Source: Bacteroidales bacterium
GTDB lineage: Bacteria > Bacteroidota > Bacteroidia > Bacteroidales > FEN-979
Assembly: GCA_003142515.1 (NCBI GenBank)
Contig: PLMO01000171.1
Coordinates: 5,956-38,665, forward strand
Reading direction: 5' to 3'
DNA: 32,710 bases
The notes beneath the pieces were generated by a model that ran no database searches, was not told where the DNA came from, and saw only the letters and a list, made by a program, of their open reading frames with translations. The position numbers and the translations under genes are program-made. Positions 1 through 8,964 of the stretch are shown here, piece by piece (the first letter of the stretch is position 1; each line of letters starts with the position of its first letter).

Positions 1-393
1 GGGGATCGGAAAAATAGTACGGTAACCATGGATCACGTCATATCCAAAGATCAATGGTATTTTCAGGCGGGATTCTTCGACTGCCATTTTTTGCAACGTT
101 TTTACATAATCCACAGTAGTAGCATTTAAGATAGCTCCTACCTTGCCATCCTTGATAAGCTGTTTGTAATTGGAATTGAGGGTGGGGCCTGTAACATCCC
201 AGCCGGAAGCAAACAGGGATAATTGGCCTATCTTCTCATCCAGGGTCATTTGTGAGAGTAAGGTCTCAACCTTAATGCTGTCGGCTGGAGAAAGTCTTGC
301 AACAGGGGTTTCCTGGGCAATCGCAGTCTGAATCAGTAAGTAAAGTCCGAATTCAAGAAGGAAGGATTTCAGAAACCCGGAGTTAAAATGCAT
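1..393 (-). CDS. GH3 beta-glucosidase, N-terminal part (runs off the left edge)
   Basis: The first 131 codons of a minus-strand gene are visible; the rest lies outside the window. The start ATG at 391-393 is followed by a hydrophobic signal peptide ending near AIAQE (about residues 1-27), so the enzyme is exported, probably periplasmic. From about residue 33 the sequence matches the start of the GH3 (BglX-like) barrel: LLSQMTLDEKIGQL, then DVTGP, and DVIHGYRTIFPI at the edge, the segment that lines the -1 subsite in the family. The catalytic Asp is not in the window. It lies 33 bp downstream of the GH144-like gene and is the last visible gene of the susCD operon. Family knowledge: exo-acting beta-glucosidase releasing glucose from oligosaccharides. 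Given the GH144 neighbour, sophoro-oligosaccharides (beta-1,2) are the inferred substrate; beta-1,3 or beta-1,4 activity cannot be excluded. Confidence 0.88.
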   Translation of the reverse strand, partial: MHFNSGFLKSFLLEFGLYLLIQTAIAQETPVARLSPADSIKVETLLSQMTLDEKIGQLSLFASGWDVTGPTLNSNYKQLIKDGKVGAILNATTVDYVKTLQKMAVEESRLKIPLIFGYDVIHGYRTIFPIP

Positions 394-426
394 AAGGTTT
401 TAAGTTTAATGGATAGGGATTACTAT

Positions 427-2397
427 TTAATATGTAAAACCAAGTTTTGTCAGTGATGCCTTTACTTCAGGGCTGCTCATAAACAGGGTCCACAACAATT
501 GTGTGCGGTAATTTTCGATCATTCCCACAATAGGTCCTTCATCAATTGCAATATAGGATGATGCCCACCAACTTGCTGAGACATCAAAAGCATCATAATA
601 CCCATATTGCCCCCAGAGACGATTCCCGAGGATATAATAAAAATTCCTAATTGCATTCATCGATTGGACAGGGGTATAAGGAAGTGAGGAAACAGCGGCT
701 GTTGGTGTAATAACACCGTCGTCATTTGTCGGGGAATGAGCCGTATATGCAACAGGGTCATCACTCGCAGTGAGTCCCCATGAAGAGGCATTGTACCCTA
801 TATATTTCTTTGGGTTAGCCACACAATAGGAATAGTTTATCAATGACTGGTTAACATTCTGTGTCCAGTAATTTGCGTAGATATCACTTAGATTTCTTGG
901 GTCCAATCCCAGGTATGTATATTGAGTAAAGAACAGAGGACCTCCATAGGGTTGGCCCAACGGAAGTGTAATTCCATAATAAGTATTGCCATTTTTTATG
1001 GCGCCGTTCTGCGCATAACCCTGATGGTAAACTGCTGCAGAAACAGGATGTGTCGTTGATGAAGCGGCAACAACATAGGTGATGAGTGTTTCATTGTATC
1101 CCTGGATTTTGACATTGACGGCAAACCCGTAATCAGGAGACCAATTCCAGTACAACACATTTTGTCCCTGGGTGTACCAGTCATACTCCACTGCAGCGGT
1201 GAGTGTATTGATCCTGTTGATCAGAAGTTTTTCCGCCGCATTGGTTGAATCAAGGTACTGTCGCATGGTATAAAGCCCCATTACCATATAAGAAGTTTCC
1301 ACGAGGTCTCCTCCATCATCTTTTGCACCAAAAGGAACAACTTTCCCGGTATTTCCGTTCAGCCAGTGTGGCCATGCCCCGTGAAACCTGTCGCAGGTTT
1401 CAAGAAATGTGAGTATCTTTCCAAATTGTGCAAGCCCCTGGTCCCTGGTGATAAAACCCCGGTTAATCCCGACCACCAGCGCCATTACTCCGAACCCGGA
1501 GCCCCCGGTCGCTACCACATCACCGGATGTATTCCGTTCGCGTGCCATTCCACATGCAGGGTGGGCAAAATCTACAAAATATTTCAGGGTTTGTTGCTGT
1601 ACCAGGGTTAATAGTGCATCATCAGACAGCGGCGGAAACTTATAGGTTGAATCCAGCGAGGTGTAAAACGAATTTATAAATCCGTCAAAAGCAAAACCTT
1701 TGGTTGATTTCAGGTTACCTGAAACCGTGAACCAGATAAGTGTGTAATCCGGCAGGGGTGAAGTGTTGGTTATCGAAATTTTCCTGCTGCTGTCGGAGAG
1801 AGACAATGAAAGGTGACTGCTACTGGACAGGCTAAAACAAGACTTGTAATTGGATGAATCGAGAGGGTCAGAGAACAAGAGTTCAATGTCGATATGCTGC
1901 CAGTCAATGTTCGTTAAGTTTTTGTGGGTTAAGAATTCTGTGCCATTCAATGTAACACTTTTCAGCGTAAGTTTTCTGTTGATCGTAGTGAACGAATAAT
2001 TTGTTCCTGCGAAACCTTCCCCGGCACTGCCGGTTAAAGTGGCCCCGATCTGCAGAATGTAATTGGTCAACGGATCTAAAGGGCTCGCAGGTGTGATCGT
2101 GACGGTTTGATAAATGTTGGAATAGGCGATCCCAATTAACACATCGGTATTCCCATTCCTCCTAAGGAACAGGCTCTTCCTGACCGTATTGGTATCCAGT
2201 GAAGCATTGAATGTAATTGAGATAGAGCTATCGACCGGGATATTAAAATTCGGACCCTGGATTGTAATTTCAGTGTTCCCGGTTATTATATATTCCACCA
2301 CGAGACTTTCGGAATTGCCTGACATTTTCTTTTTGCAGGAGGGAATGAATATGAGCAGGACGATGGCCAGTAATCCTATGATCGCATGGAATTTCAT
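427..2397 (-). CDS. GH144-like endo-beta-1,2-glucanase, surface lipoprotein
   Basis: A 656-residue lipoprotein. A signal peptide ends at FIPSC (Cys21), followed by KKK. Residues about 35-140 look like a bacterial Ig-like Big_5 domain (DSSISITFNASLD, then YSFTT) and a second beta-rich segment follows to about 245. The catalytic part, about 252-656, matches the Pfam glycoamylase family PF10091, which CAZy places in GH144: visible hallmarks are GGSGFGVMALVVG, GAWPHWLNG, KDDGGDLVETS, the C-terminal WGLTASDDP, SPTNDDGVITPTAA and IDEGPIVGMIENYRT. Characterised GH144 enzymes are endo-beta-1,2-glucanases that cut beta-1,2-glucan to sophoro-oligosaccharides; older annotations say glucoamylase. The gene lies between the LamG lipoprotein gene (125-bp gap containing a 19-bp inverted repeat) and the GH3 gene (33-bp gap). 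The family call is strong; the exact linkage specificity is inferred. Confidence 0.87.
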   Translation of the reverse strand: MKFHAIIGLLAIVLLIFIPSCKKKMSGNSESLVVEYIITGNTEITIQGPNFNIPVDSSISITFNASLDTNTVRKSLFLRRNGNTDVLIGIAYSNIYQTVTITPASPLDPLTNYILQIGATLTGSAGEGFAGTNYSFTTINRKLTLKSVTLNGTEFLTHKNLTNIDWQHIDIELLFSDPLDSSNYKSCFSLSSSSHLSLSLSDSSRKISITNTSPLPDYTLIWFTVSGNLKSTKGFAFDGFINSFYTSLDSTYKFPPLSDDALLTLVQQQTLKYFVDFAHPACGMARERNTSGDVVATGGSGFGVMALVVGINRGFITRDQGLAQFGKILTFLETCDRFHGAWPHWLNGNTGKVVPFGAKDDGGDLVETSYMVMGLYTMRQYLDSTNAAEKLLINRINTLTAAVEYDWYTQGQNVLYWNWSPDYGFAVNVKIQGYNETLITYVVAASSTTHPVSAAVYHQGYAQNGAIKNGNTYYGITLPLGQPYGGPLFFTQYTYLGLDPRNLSDIYANYWTQNVNQSLINYSYCVANPKKYIGYNASSWGLTASDDPVAYTAHSPTNDDGVITPTAAVSSLPYTPVQSMNAIRNFYYILGNRLWGQYGYYDAFDVSASWWASSYIAIDEGPIVGMIENYRTQLLWTLFMSSPEVKASLTKLGFTY

Positions 2398-2419
2398 GGA
2401 ATGATCCGGGGTATAAAAA

Positions 2420-2481
2420 GTTATTGGTAGTTATTTATTTTCTTCAATTAAGATCAAAGAGGATAAATAACTACCAATAAC
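2420..2481. repeat. Perfect 19-bp inverted repeat inside the PUL operon
   Basis: The arms are 2420-2438 and 2463-2481, perfectly complementary and AT-rich (core TTATTGGTAGTTATTTA), separated by a 24-nt loop. The repeat sits in the 125-bp gap after the LamG lipoprotein gene and 23 bp upstream of the GH144 start. In the transcript it would form a long stem. It has no G+C-rich base and no clean U-run, so it is not a classical terminator. It could be a processing or mRNA-stability element, or the remnant of a small mobile repeat. Confidence 0.75.
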
Positions 2482-2522
2482 CGGATTAATAATAACTAAC
2501 AACTACAACCTTCCAAACCGGG

Positions 2523-3797
2523 TCAGGGTTTTTCAGAATTGTACATCAACAAAATTTCGTTTGGTGTAATTACTTTATGGAAAATCCTCACATCATCCAG
2601 CCATCCTATGAAATGATTATTGGTCGGAATGTTATAATCGGCCCAGGAATCGGTGATCGTAGGATCAACCTTGTCCTGGATAAAACCAAAGACAAATGTA
2701 TTGTTTCCGGGGTTTCCTGCATATTTCAATCCCGATGCATTATGTATGGGATTCGTAATTGGAGCAAGGTTGAAATCCTGGGATTTCATTATTTGGCCAT
2801 TGATATACATCGTACCCACTTTCGTGGTGTGGTCATAAGTACAAACAACATTTGCCCATTTTTCAACCAATAACCCGTTAACACCCGTTCCTCCGTTGGA
2901 AGTAAGGTCCCTGCAATAGGTATAAGTTGGATAGGACAATGTGTCTTCCGCGTTATACCAAAGATCCTGCGAGGCGGTGGTGTCACCTCTCAGGCTGTAG
3001 GTGGCAGCTAATTTGCATTCCCCTTTACCGCTGTGTCCATTGTTATTTATTTCAAACTGGAATCCATTCCAACCGGCTAATCCCATAGTAAAATGATCCT
3101 TCCTGCCTGTCGAATCTTCTTTAATCCAAAATGACAACGAAAAATCGAGGGTTTTATTGGTATTCATAAGAAGGTCTCCATTGGGGATTTCAATTAGGCT
3201 GGTAGTGCCATTAAAACGGGCAGCTAATCCTGCAGCGGCCGAACGGGAAGCTTCTAAGGTCACAGCGGTAGCAATTGAAGGTGAAATTGTAGGATATGTA
3301 CCGATCTGATCATTGCAAGGAAGGCTTTCAAAATTCCAGTAAGCTATTGCTCCTGACGGAACGAAGGTGCCGATGGTTGTAAACGAACGGGTAAATGCAC
3401 CTATGGCCTGACCATCAGTAGACGTTATACCAGCTTTGAATTTGAGTGAATACAACGCGCCGCCAGCCAGTGGTGGAGTGGTGGGCGTAATGGTAATCGT
3501 AGCTCCAGTCACTACAACGGCAATTGCGATGTTTGCTGTATCATAACCCTGTACAAGGCTAATGGTAGCGGTGGTTGCAGTAGTCGCGTTAATAGCGACT
3601 GTAAAGACAGCCGTAATCGTAGGGCTGGTTGGAACATTCGTAGGAGGAACGGCTCCGTTGAGATCAATCGCTCCTGCCTTCAGGCTTGAGAGACCGAAGG
3701 ATGTAGTCGAACTTGTCGACTTTTTGCAACTTGTAATTCCAACAAAGAGTATCATTGCAAGAAGCAATGAACTCAGAATCAACATTTGTTTTCTCAT
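2523..3797 (-). CDS. LamG-domain surface lipoprotein (SusE/F-position glycan-binding protein)
   Basis: A 424-residue lipoprotein with a signal peptide ending ITSC (Cys24) followed by KK. Residues about 40-145 form a Big_5 Ig-like domain (PTSPTITAVFTVAIN, then FTRSFTTIG). From about residue 150 to the end is a concanavalin-type LamG (Laminin_G_3) jelly roll: YWNFES at its start, LDFSLSFWIK, KWANVVCTYDH, GTMYINGQ, and the C-terminal FIGWLDDVRIFHKVITPNEI. No catalytic residues are recognisable. It lies 44 bp downstream of susD and precedes the GH144 gene, the position in which Bacteroidota PULs carry extra surface glycan-binding lipoproteins. A role in holding the glucan at the cell surface is inferred from domain and position; the ligand is not visible from sequence. 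Confidence 0.82.
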   Translation of the reverse strand: MRKQMLILSSLLLAMILFVGITSCKKSTSSTTSFGLSSLKAGAIDLNGAVPPTNVPTSPTITAVFTVAINATTATTATISLVQGYDTANIAIAVVVTGATITITPTTPPLAGGALYSLKFKAGITSTDGQAIGAFTRSFTTIGTFVPSGAIAYWNFESLPCNDQIGTYPTISPSIATAVTLEASRSAAAGLAARFNGTTSLIEIPNGDLLMNTNKTLDFSLSFWIKEDSTGRKDHFTMGLAGWNGFQFEINNNGHSGKGECKLAATYSLRGDTTASQDLWYNAEDTLSYPTYTYCRDLTSNGGTGVNGLLVEKWANVVCTYDHTTKVGTMYINGQIMKSQDFNLAPITNPIHNASGLKYAGNPGNNTFVFGFIQDKVDPTITDSWADYNIPTNNHFIGWLDDVRIFHKVITPNEILLMYNSEKP

Positions 3798-3841
3798 GAC
3801 ATCATACTTTTAAGGTTTAACAAAATTTAGATTAGTAAATA

Positions 3842-5332
3842 TTAATAATTTGGGTTCTGTACCAACACTCCTTGCGAGAGATCAATTTCACTTTGAGGAA
3901 TCGGTAGTATTTCATTTTTTCCGGTAACAAAACCAAGCGGGCCTAACTTTGTTGGTGCTCTTCCTGTTCTCACCAGGTCCCAGAACCTGAGTCCTTCCAA
4001 TCCAAGTTCATGCCTTCGCTCATTAAAAATGAGCTCTCTCAATTGGGACTGATCTGTAGTTGTGATATCAGGCAGTATGCCTGGATTGCCTTGTCGGGCA
4101 CGGGCTCTGACCATGTTCAGGTAAGTCAGTGCCTGAGTGGGTTTCCCATTTTCATTCAAAGCCTCTGCTGCCATAAGTAAAACATCCGCATAACGGATAA
4201 GGCGTCGATGGAGTCCCCAGTTTGAAGTTGTAGTTGCTCCAGGTACCCAGACTTTACGGTTATAACATTCTATTTCGATTATTTTCCCAGAAGAATCCTG
4301 TGTAATATCAGGGGTCTGACCATCTCCAAGAATAACAATGCCATCAATAGTATCTCCCAGATTAATGACGGTTCCTTTATATCTTGGATCGCCGGTTTCA
4401 AATGAATTCCTGAGATCAACCGATGGCCGGTTGAATCCCCAGCCTTTGTTCGGATTACCACGAACTCCTTGGGTATTGCCATATTGGTCGCCACCAGCAT
4501 CCTCATTTTCCACCTGTATGGCTCCAATTTCAAAAACTGATTCCACCCCGTTGTTCCCGTTGATCCCGTTTGCATCGGTATAAACAGGCTCGAGGCTATA
4601 TTTGTTCAGGTTTATCACATCCATGGCATACGTCTCTGCATTAACGAAATCATTCCGGAATAAGTATACCTTAGCAAGTAACGCTTCAGCTGCCTCTTTT
4701 GTTGCACGCCCAACATCGGCTGACACATAATCACTTTTTAGAGGTAAAATGTTGATCGCACTTTGGAGATCGTTGATGATCAATGTATAAATTTCTTCTT
4801 TGCTCGATCTTACCAGTCCCAGCGGGGGGGTCGTTGTGGTTACCAAGGGAACACCTCCCCATGCACGAACAAAATCAAAATAAAATAATGCCCTCAGAAA
4901 TTTTGCTTCCGCAATATAACGGCTTTGAAGCGTTGCATCCATTGCGATCAGTGGAACTTTCTCAATCACCACATTGGCGCGCCTTACGCCCACATAAAGT
5001 GCATTCCACCAACGGTCGAGTCCGTCCTGGGTCGGGGTGATCCCGAAATAGTCATATGGCCCCACCGTGCTGGCCTGATCGGAAGGATTGCTTCCCTTCC
5101 TTGCATCATCCGACATGATATCCAGGATCGGGTAACCTCCGGAATGATAGTACCAACCCCTGAGCGATTCATACACAGCATTGGTAGCCAGGAGCGCATC
5201 GGATGCGCTGGTCGGGAACTGATCCGCGGTGAGTATTCCCTGAGGATCTTTCTGGAGAAATTTTTTACAACCGGGCATTATCATGAAGAGAACCAATGCG
5301 AATAATAGTATGGAGATTCTTGATAGTTTCAT
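3842..5332 (-). CDS. susD: SusD/RagB-family outer-membrane glycan-binding lipoprotein
   Basis: A 496-residue SusD-like protein. The signal peptide ends MPGC (Cys22). Family features are the N-terminal LQKDPQGILTADQFPTSASDA, the TPR-like helices containing RYIAEAKFLRALFYFDFVRAWGGVPL, and the C-terminal RLIRYADVLLMAAEALNENG, ELIFNERRHELGLEGLRFWDLVRTG and LPIPQSEIDLS. SusD proteins form the lid over the SusC barrel and deliver oligosaccharides into it. Only 3 bp separate its start from the stop of the susC-like gene upstream, so the two are translationally coupled. Substrate cannot be read from SusD itself; downstream enzymes suggest beta-1,2-glucan. The gene symbol marks the family, not starch specificity. 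Confidence 0.95.
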   Translation of the reverse strand: MKLSRISILLFALVLFMIMPGCKKFLQKDPQGILTADQFPTSASDALLATNAVYESLRGWYYHSGGYPILDIMSDDARKGSNPSDQASTVGPYDYFGITPTQDGLDRWWNALYVGVRRANVVIEKVPLIAMDATLQSRYIAEAKFLRALFYFDFVRAWGGVPLVTTTTPPLGLVRSSKEEIYTLIINDLQSAINILPLKSDYVSADVGRATKEAAEALLAKVYLFRNDFVNAETYAMDVINLNKYSLEPVYTDANGINGNNGVESVFEIGAIQVENEDAGGDQYGNTQGVRGNPNKGWGFNRPSVDLRNSFETGDPRYKGTVINLGDTIDGIVILGDGQTPDITQDSSGKIIEIECYNRKVWVPGATTTSNWGLHRRLIRYADVLLMAAEALNENGKPTQALTYLNMVRARARQGNPGILPDITTTDQSQLRELIFNERRHELGLEGLRFWDLVRTGRAPTKLGPLGFVTGKNEILPIPQSEIDLSQGVLVQNPNY

Positions 5333-5335
5333 TGG

Positions 5336-8300
5336 TCAGAAATTTAAATTTAATCCTATTGAATAAACAGAAGTCGTTGGATATGCACCAAAATCAACCC
5401 CGCTCGACAAAGCATCAGAACTGCCTATTTCAGGGGTATATCCGGTATATTTTGTCCAGGTAAAAAGATTGTCAGCTTTTAAATAAATTCTTAACTTTTG
5501 AACATAGATTTTTTTTGTGATCCCGGAAGGTAACGTGTATCCCAAAATGATGTCACGAAACCTTAGGAATGATCCGTCCTGAACGTAATGATCGGAAGGA
5601 AGATAATTATAACCTCCCGAGGAAGCAACCGGTTCGGTGTAACTTGTACCGGGACCTGTCCATGCATTCAATACATGACTCTCGTAATTATATTGATCCG
5701 GACGAATGATTTCTTTTGCGTTAAATATTTTATTTCCGGTCTGTCCCTGGATATCAATTGCAAGATCGATACCTCGGTACTCGAAACCAGCAGAAAATCC
5801 AAAAATAAATGTTGGTATCGGGGAACCGATGTAGGTTCTGTCACGGCCATCCAATTTTCCATCGCCGTTCACATCTATGTAACGCAAGGATCCGACAGTG
5901 GCATCCGCTAAGTGAGGATAGGCATTCAGTTCGGACTGGGTTTGAAAGAGCCCGTCGGTCTTATAACCATAAAAAGCCCCGATAGGTAATCCAACCCTTG
6001 AAGCAGTGACATTCTGACCATTGCCGAGATATCCCCCGTAAAGAACGGTATCCGATCCGCTCACTCCCCCGATGCTGATAATTTTGTTGGATATCGTCGT
6101 TCCGTTAATACCGAAATTATATTTCAGCTTTCCGACCTGATCCCGCCAACCAAGGTTGAATTCAAACCCTTTGTTTTGTACTTTCGCAGCATTAAAAATT
6201 TCTTTTGTATTGAGCCCGTTCCCAAAATAGGCTGGGATGGTTAAGCCCACAAGGATTCCGTAAGTCTCTTTGTCATAATAATCAAATTCACCAGTCAGCC
6301 GGTCTTTAAAAAATCCGGTTTCAAGTCCAACATCCAGTTGTGAGGTAGTCTCCCATTTCAGGTTATTATTCCCGATCATCCCGTAAGTGGCACCAGGATC
6401 GGCAGAAGAACCTGTTCCAAGTACAGTCACCAGGTTAGAATTCACAAGAGAATACCGACTTTCATAGGGTATCTTATCATTCCCGACAATTCCCCAACTT
6501 CCTCTCAATTTTAGTTTTGAGAGGAATTTTAATTTACTCATAAATTTTTCCTCCGAAGTATTCCATCCAACAGCAATTGAAGGGAAATCACCCCACCTGT
6601 TTGATTGGCTGAATTTGGAGGAACCATCCCGCCTGTATGTTAATGTCAGAATGTATTTTTTAAACAGGGTGTAGTTTACCCTTACAAGGTAGGAGATCAT
6701 GGAATAATATAAGTTAGGATCAAGGTTGTTTGTGATCAGTCCAATATTATTGATATTATGCGACGGATCCCATACATAAGTTGGCTGGATATACCAAAAA
6801 TTCGCATTATCACGGATGATGTTTGACCCGGTCAAGTTCATAAATTCATTCGTGGAATTCTGCATGGTATAACCGGCTACAACATCTAAGTAATGTTTCC
6901 CGAAATCTTTTTTGTAAGAGATCGTATTCTCCCAAAGCCAGGTGAGGTTATCGCTCCATGCTTTTCCGAGCAAACTATATAAGTTGAATTGGGTTGGTGA
7001 TACTGTATAGGCTGGAGTAAAGCTTTCTCCTTTATTATAGGCTGCATCGATCCCGTAGCTTGACCTGATAACAAAATTTTTCAGGAAGCTTACTTCCCCG
7101 AAAAGGTTTCCGACCGCCCGGACTCCTTTGTTGAAATTATTCGAATAAGCCAGGGCAGCGAGTGGATTCCCAACTCCCGGGACGCTATTGAAGTTTCCAT
7201 CGGGTTTATAAGGGTCGATAATAGGCTGGGCCCTGTAAGCTTGAAATGTAACATCCGGTGCGACCTGCTGGGTATATGGGGTGACCGTGATGTTGTTGCC
7301 CAGTTTAATATTCTTTGTCAGTTCATAAGTGTTATCAATCTTAAGTGTAAGTCTTTTATAATACGATTTGTCAATGATCCCTTCCTGGTCAAAATACCCT
7401 ACACCAATGTAATATTGAACGGTTTTACTTGCACCACTCGCTGACCCTTCGAAATTATAAATCGGGGCCATATGAAAGATCAGGTTTTGCCAGTCGGTAT
7501 TTGGTAGCAGATCAACATTATTGTACGTTCCGGGTTGAAATTCATTGATAATGTTTGCATAATCCTTTCCATTCAACAAACTGATTTTATGCGCTACTTT
7601 CTGCCATCCTGTTTCTCCGTTCAGTGTGAACGTAGTTTTACCTTCGCCAGCCTTCCCGGTTTTAGTACTGATGACGATAACCCCATTGGCTCCCCTGTTC
7701 CCGTATATAGCAGTAGCGGAAGCATCTTTTAATACGGTGATCGATTCGATGTCTGCACTGTTAAGATAAGAAATATCGCTGAGAATCACTCCATCAACGA
7801 CATAAATTGGGGAGGCATCACCTATGGTCCCGATACCACGGATACGGACTACCGGGCTCTCACCCGGAGTTCCGGAGGCACTGGTAACCTGAACACCGGC
7901 CACCTTACCTGCAAGGTTTTCAATCGGGTTCATTGCAGTAATCTTTGTAATATCGTCTGTCTTAACAGTCGAGACCGCACCGGTAAGATCCATTTTTCGT
8001 AATGTCCCGTATCCCACCACGACTACCTCCGACAGTGTCGTTTTTGACGGAACCATCAAGACATCCACGATGTTTTGTAGACTTAATTCAATTTCCTGAG
8101 TAGTGTAGCCGACAAAAGAATATATCAATACAACTTTCCCCTCAGGTACTTTGAATGTATACTTCCCATTAATATCGGTTACCACACCTGTGGTTGTACC
8201 CTTGATCTGTACCGTTGCTCCCGGTAAGGTTTCTTTTGTGTCGGATGCAGATATTGTTCCCGTTATAGTTCGTACCTGGGCATAAGAAACCGAAATCACG

Positions 8301-8371
8301 AAAAGAAAGAAAAGAAGCAATAACATTGCTTTGGGGGTTCCACTTTTTTTTCTTGTTTCTCTAATTTGCAT
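5336..8371 (-). CDS. susC: SusC/RagA-family TonB-dependent outer-membrane transporter
   Basis: A 1011-residue TonB-dependent transporter, normal length for SusC. A signal peptide (LLLLFFLFVISVSYAQ) is followed by a carboxypeptidase-regulatory-like domain, about residues 35-115 (TGTISASDTKETLPGATV, SFVGYTTQEI). The SusC-type plug follows with SEVVVVGYGTLRK, the GTPGESPVVRIRG region, PIYVVDGVI and the conserved SITVLKDASATAIYGNRGAN. The rest is a 22-strand-type barrel ending YSIGLNLNF, with a terminal Phe as in most outer-membrane barrels. It imports oligosaccharides energised by TonB, with the SusD lipoprotein as lid. It is the first gene of the operon. No HTCS, SusR or ECF-sigma/anti-sigma gene is seen next to it; the 664-bp upstream spacer must carry its promoter. 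Confidence 0.96.
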   Translation of the reverse strand: MQIRETRKKSGTPKAMLLLLFFLFVISVSYAQVRTITGTISASDTKETLPGATVQIKGTTTGVVTDINGKYTFKVPEGKVVLIYSFVGYTTQEIELSLQNIVDVLMVPSKTTLSEVVVVGYGTLRKMDLTGAVSTVKTDDITKITAMNPIENLAGKVAGVQVTSASGTPGESPVVRIRGIGTIGDASPIYVVDGVILSDISYLNSADIESITVLKDASATAIYGNRGANGVIVISTKTGKAGEGKTTFTLNGETGWQKVAHKISLLNGKDYANIINEFQPGTYNNVDLLPNTDWQNLIFHMAPIYNFEGSASGASKTVQYYIGVGYFDQEGIIDKSYYKRLTLKIDNTYELTKNIKLGNNITVTPYTQQVAPDVTFQAYRAQPIIDPYKPDGNFNSVPGVGNPLAALAYSNNFNKGVRAVGNLFGEVSFLKNFVIRSSYGIDAAYNKGESFTPAYTVSPTQFNLYSLLGKAWSDNLTWLWENTISYKKDFGKHYLDVVAGYTMQNSTNEFMNLTGSNIIRDNANFWYIQPTYVWDPSHNINNIGLITNNLDPNLYYSMISYLVRVNYTLFKKYILTLTYRRDGSSKFSQSNRWGDFPSIAVGWNTSEEKFMSKLKFLSKLKLRGSWGIVGNDKIPYESRYSLVNSNLVTVLGTGSSADPGATYGMIGNNNLKWETTSQLDVGLETGFFKDRLTGEFDYYDKETYGILVGLTIPAYFGNGLNTKEIFNAAKVQNKGFEFNLGWRDQVGKLKYNFGINGTTISNKIISIGGVSGSDTVLYGGYLGNGQNVTASRVGLPIGAFYGYKTDGLFQTQSELNAYPHLADATVGSLRYIDVNGDGKLDGRDRTYIGSPIPTFIFGFSAGFEYRGIDLAIDIQGQTGNKIFNAKEIIRPDQYNYESHVLNAWTGPGTSYTEPVASSGGYNYLPSDHYVQDGSFLRFRDIILGYTLPSGITKKIYVQKLRIYLKADNLFTWTKYTGYTPEIGSSDALSSGVDFGAYPTTSVYSIGLNLNF

Positions 8372-8830
8372 AAATCTGTTTCATTAAATGGCAATTTACT
8401 TTAATTCCCTGGTGTGCAGATAACAACTAACAACTTTAACTTCAGGCTTGAATTGTTACAAGTGTAAATATACATGAATTCCTGCGTATTTGGTGCCTCC
8501 TGGTGATATTTTATTGTTGAATATTAAATCCTGGTTATAAAAGTATCTTTTTCGATTTAAGGCAGCAGACTTTTAAACTGCTGGTATTATGTCACGAATG
8601 TTTGTTCCTGCCTGAATAATAAAAATCACAGGAAGAAAACAACATTCCTTTTTCTGCTTCTCTTAAGCATAATTTCTGAGTAGTAATACCGTTTTTCGAG
8701 CGATAAAATTAATCTATTTTTCAAGAATATACAACATATTTTATTCTGAAAGAAAAAATCAAATGAATTCCGGGATTGCATTTACGGGAATGAGGGGAAT
8801 TGAGCAGTAATATGATTTAGTAAATTTTCG

Positions 8831-8838
8831 TATTTTTG
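8831..8838 (+). promoter_or_regulatory. Bacteroidota -7 box for the ugd operon
   Basis: TATTTTTG matches the Bacteroidota sigma-70 -7 consensus TAnnTTTG exactly. No good TTTG box is found about 20 bp upstream, so the promoter is supported by one element only. A transcript starting near 8845 would have a 5' leader of about 190 nt before the ugd ATG. Confidence 0.45.
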
Positions 8839-8920
8839 AGGCAACAATTCATTCGAAAAAGAAATAATGATTAACAATCACGGGTATGAACACCAGGGCA
8901 ATCCCTGGACCCTAATTCCG

Positions 8921-8964
8921 GCGCAGAGCAGCGGGGTATTTACCCTCCCCCGAGTACTCGGGGG
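8921..8964 (+). repeat. REP-like palindromes in the ugd leader, related to an IS200 end
   Basis: The 13-bp word AGCAGCGGGGTAT at 8927-8939 is identical to the word at 20027-20039 in the hairpin end of the IS200-type element, and GCGCAG before it resembles the GCCGCA there. The opposing hairpin arm is degenerate here. Immediately after it, CCCCCGAGTACTCGGGGG (8947-8964) is a perfect 18-bp palindrome. The most economical reading is a decayed or solo end of an IS200-like element, but a fortuitous match is possible. Confidence 0.4.

Noticed and set aside
2420-2481. Rho-independent terminator for the LamG gene
   Set aside because: The stem is AT-rich, has a 24-nt loop and lacks a following U-run; I list it as an inverted repeat only.
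4925-5305. Plus-strand ORF of 126 codons opposite susD
   Set aside because: It is antisense to a clear SusD gene and shows no family features; it is a frame shadow.
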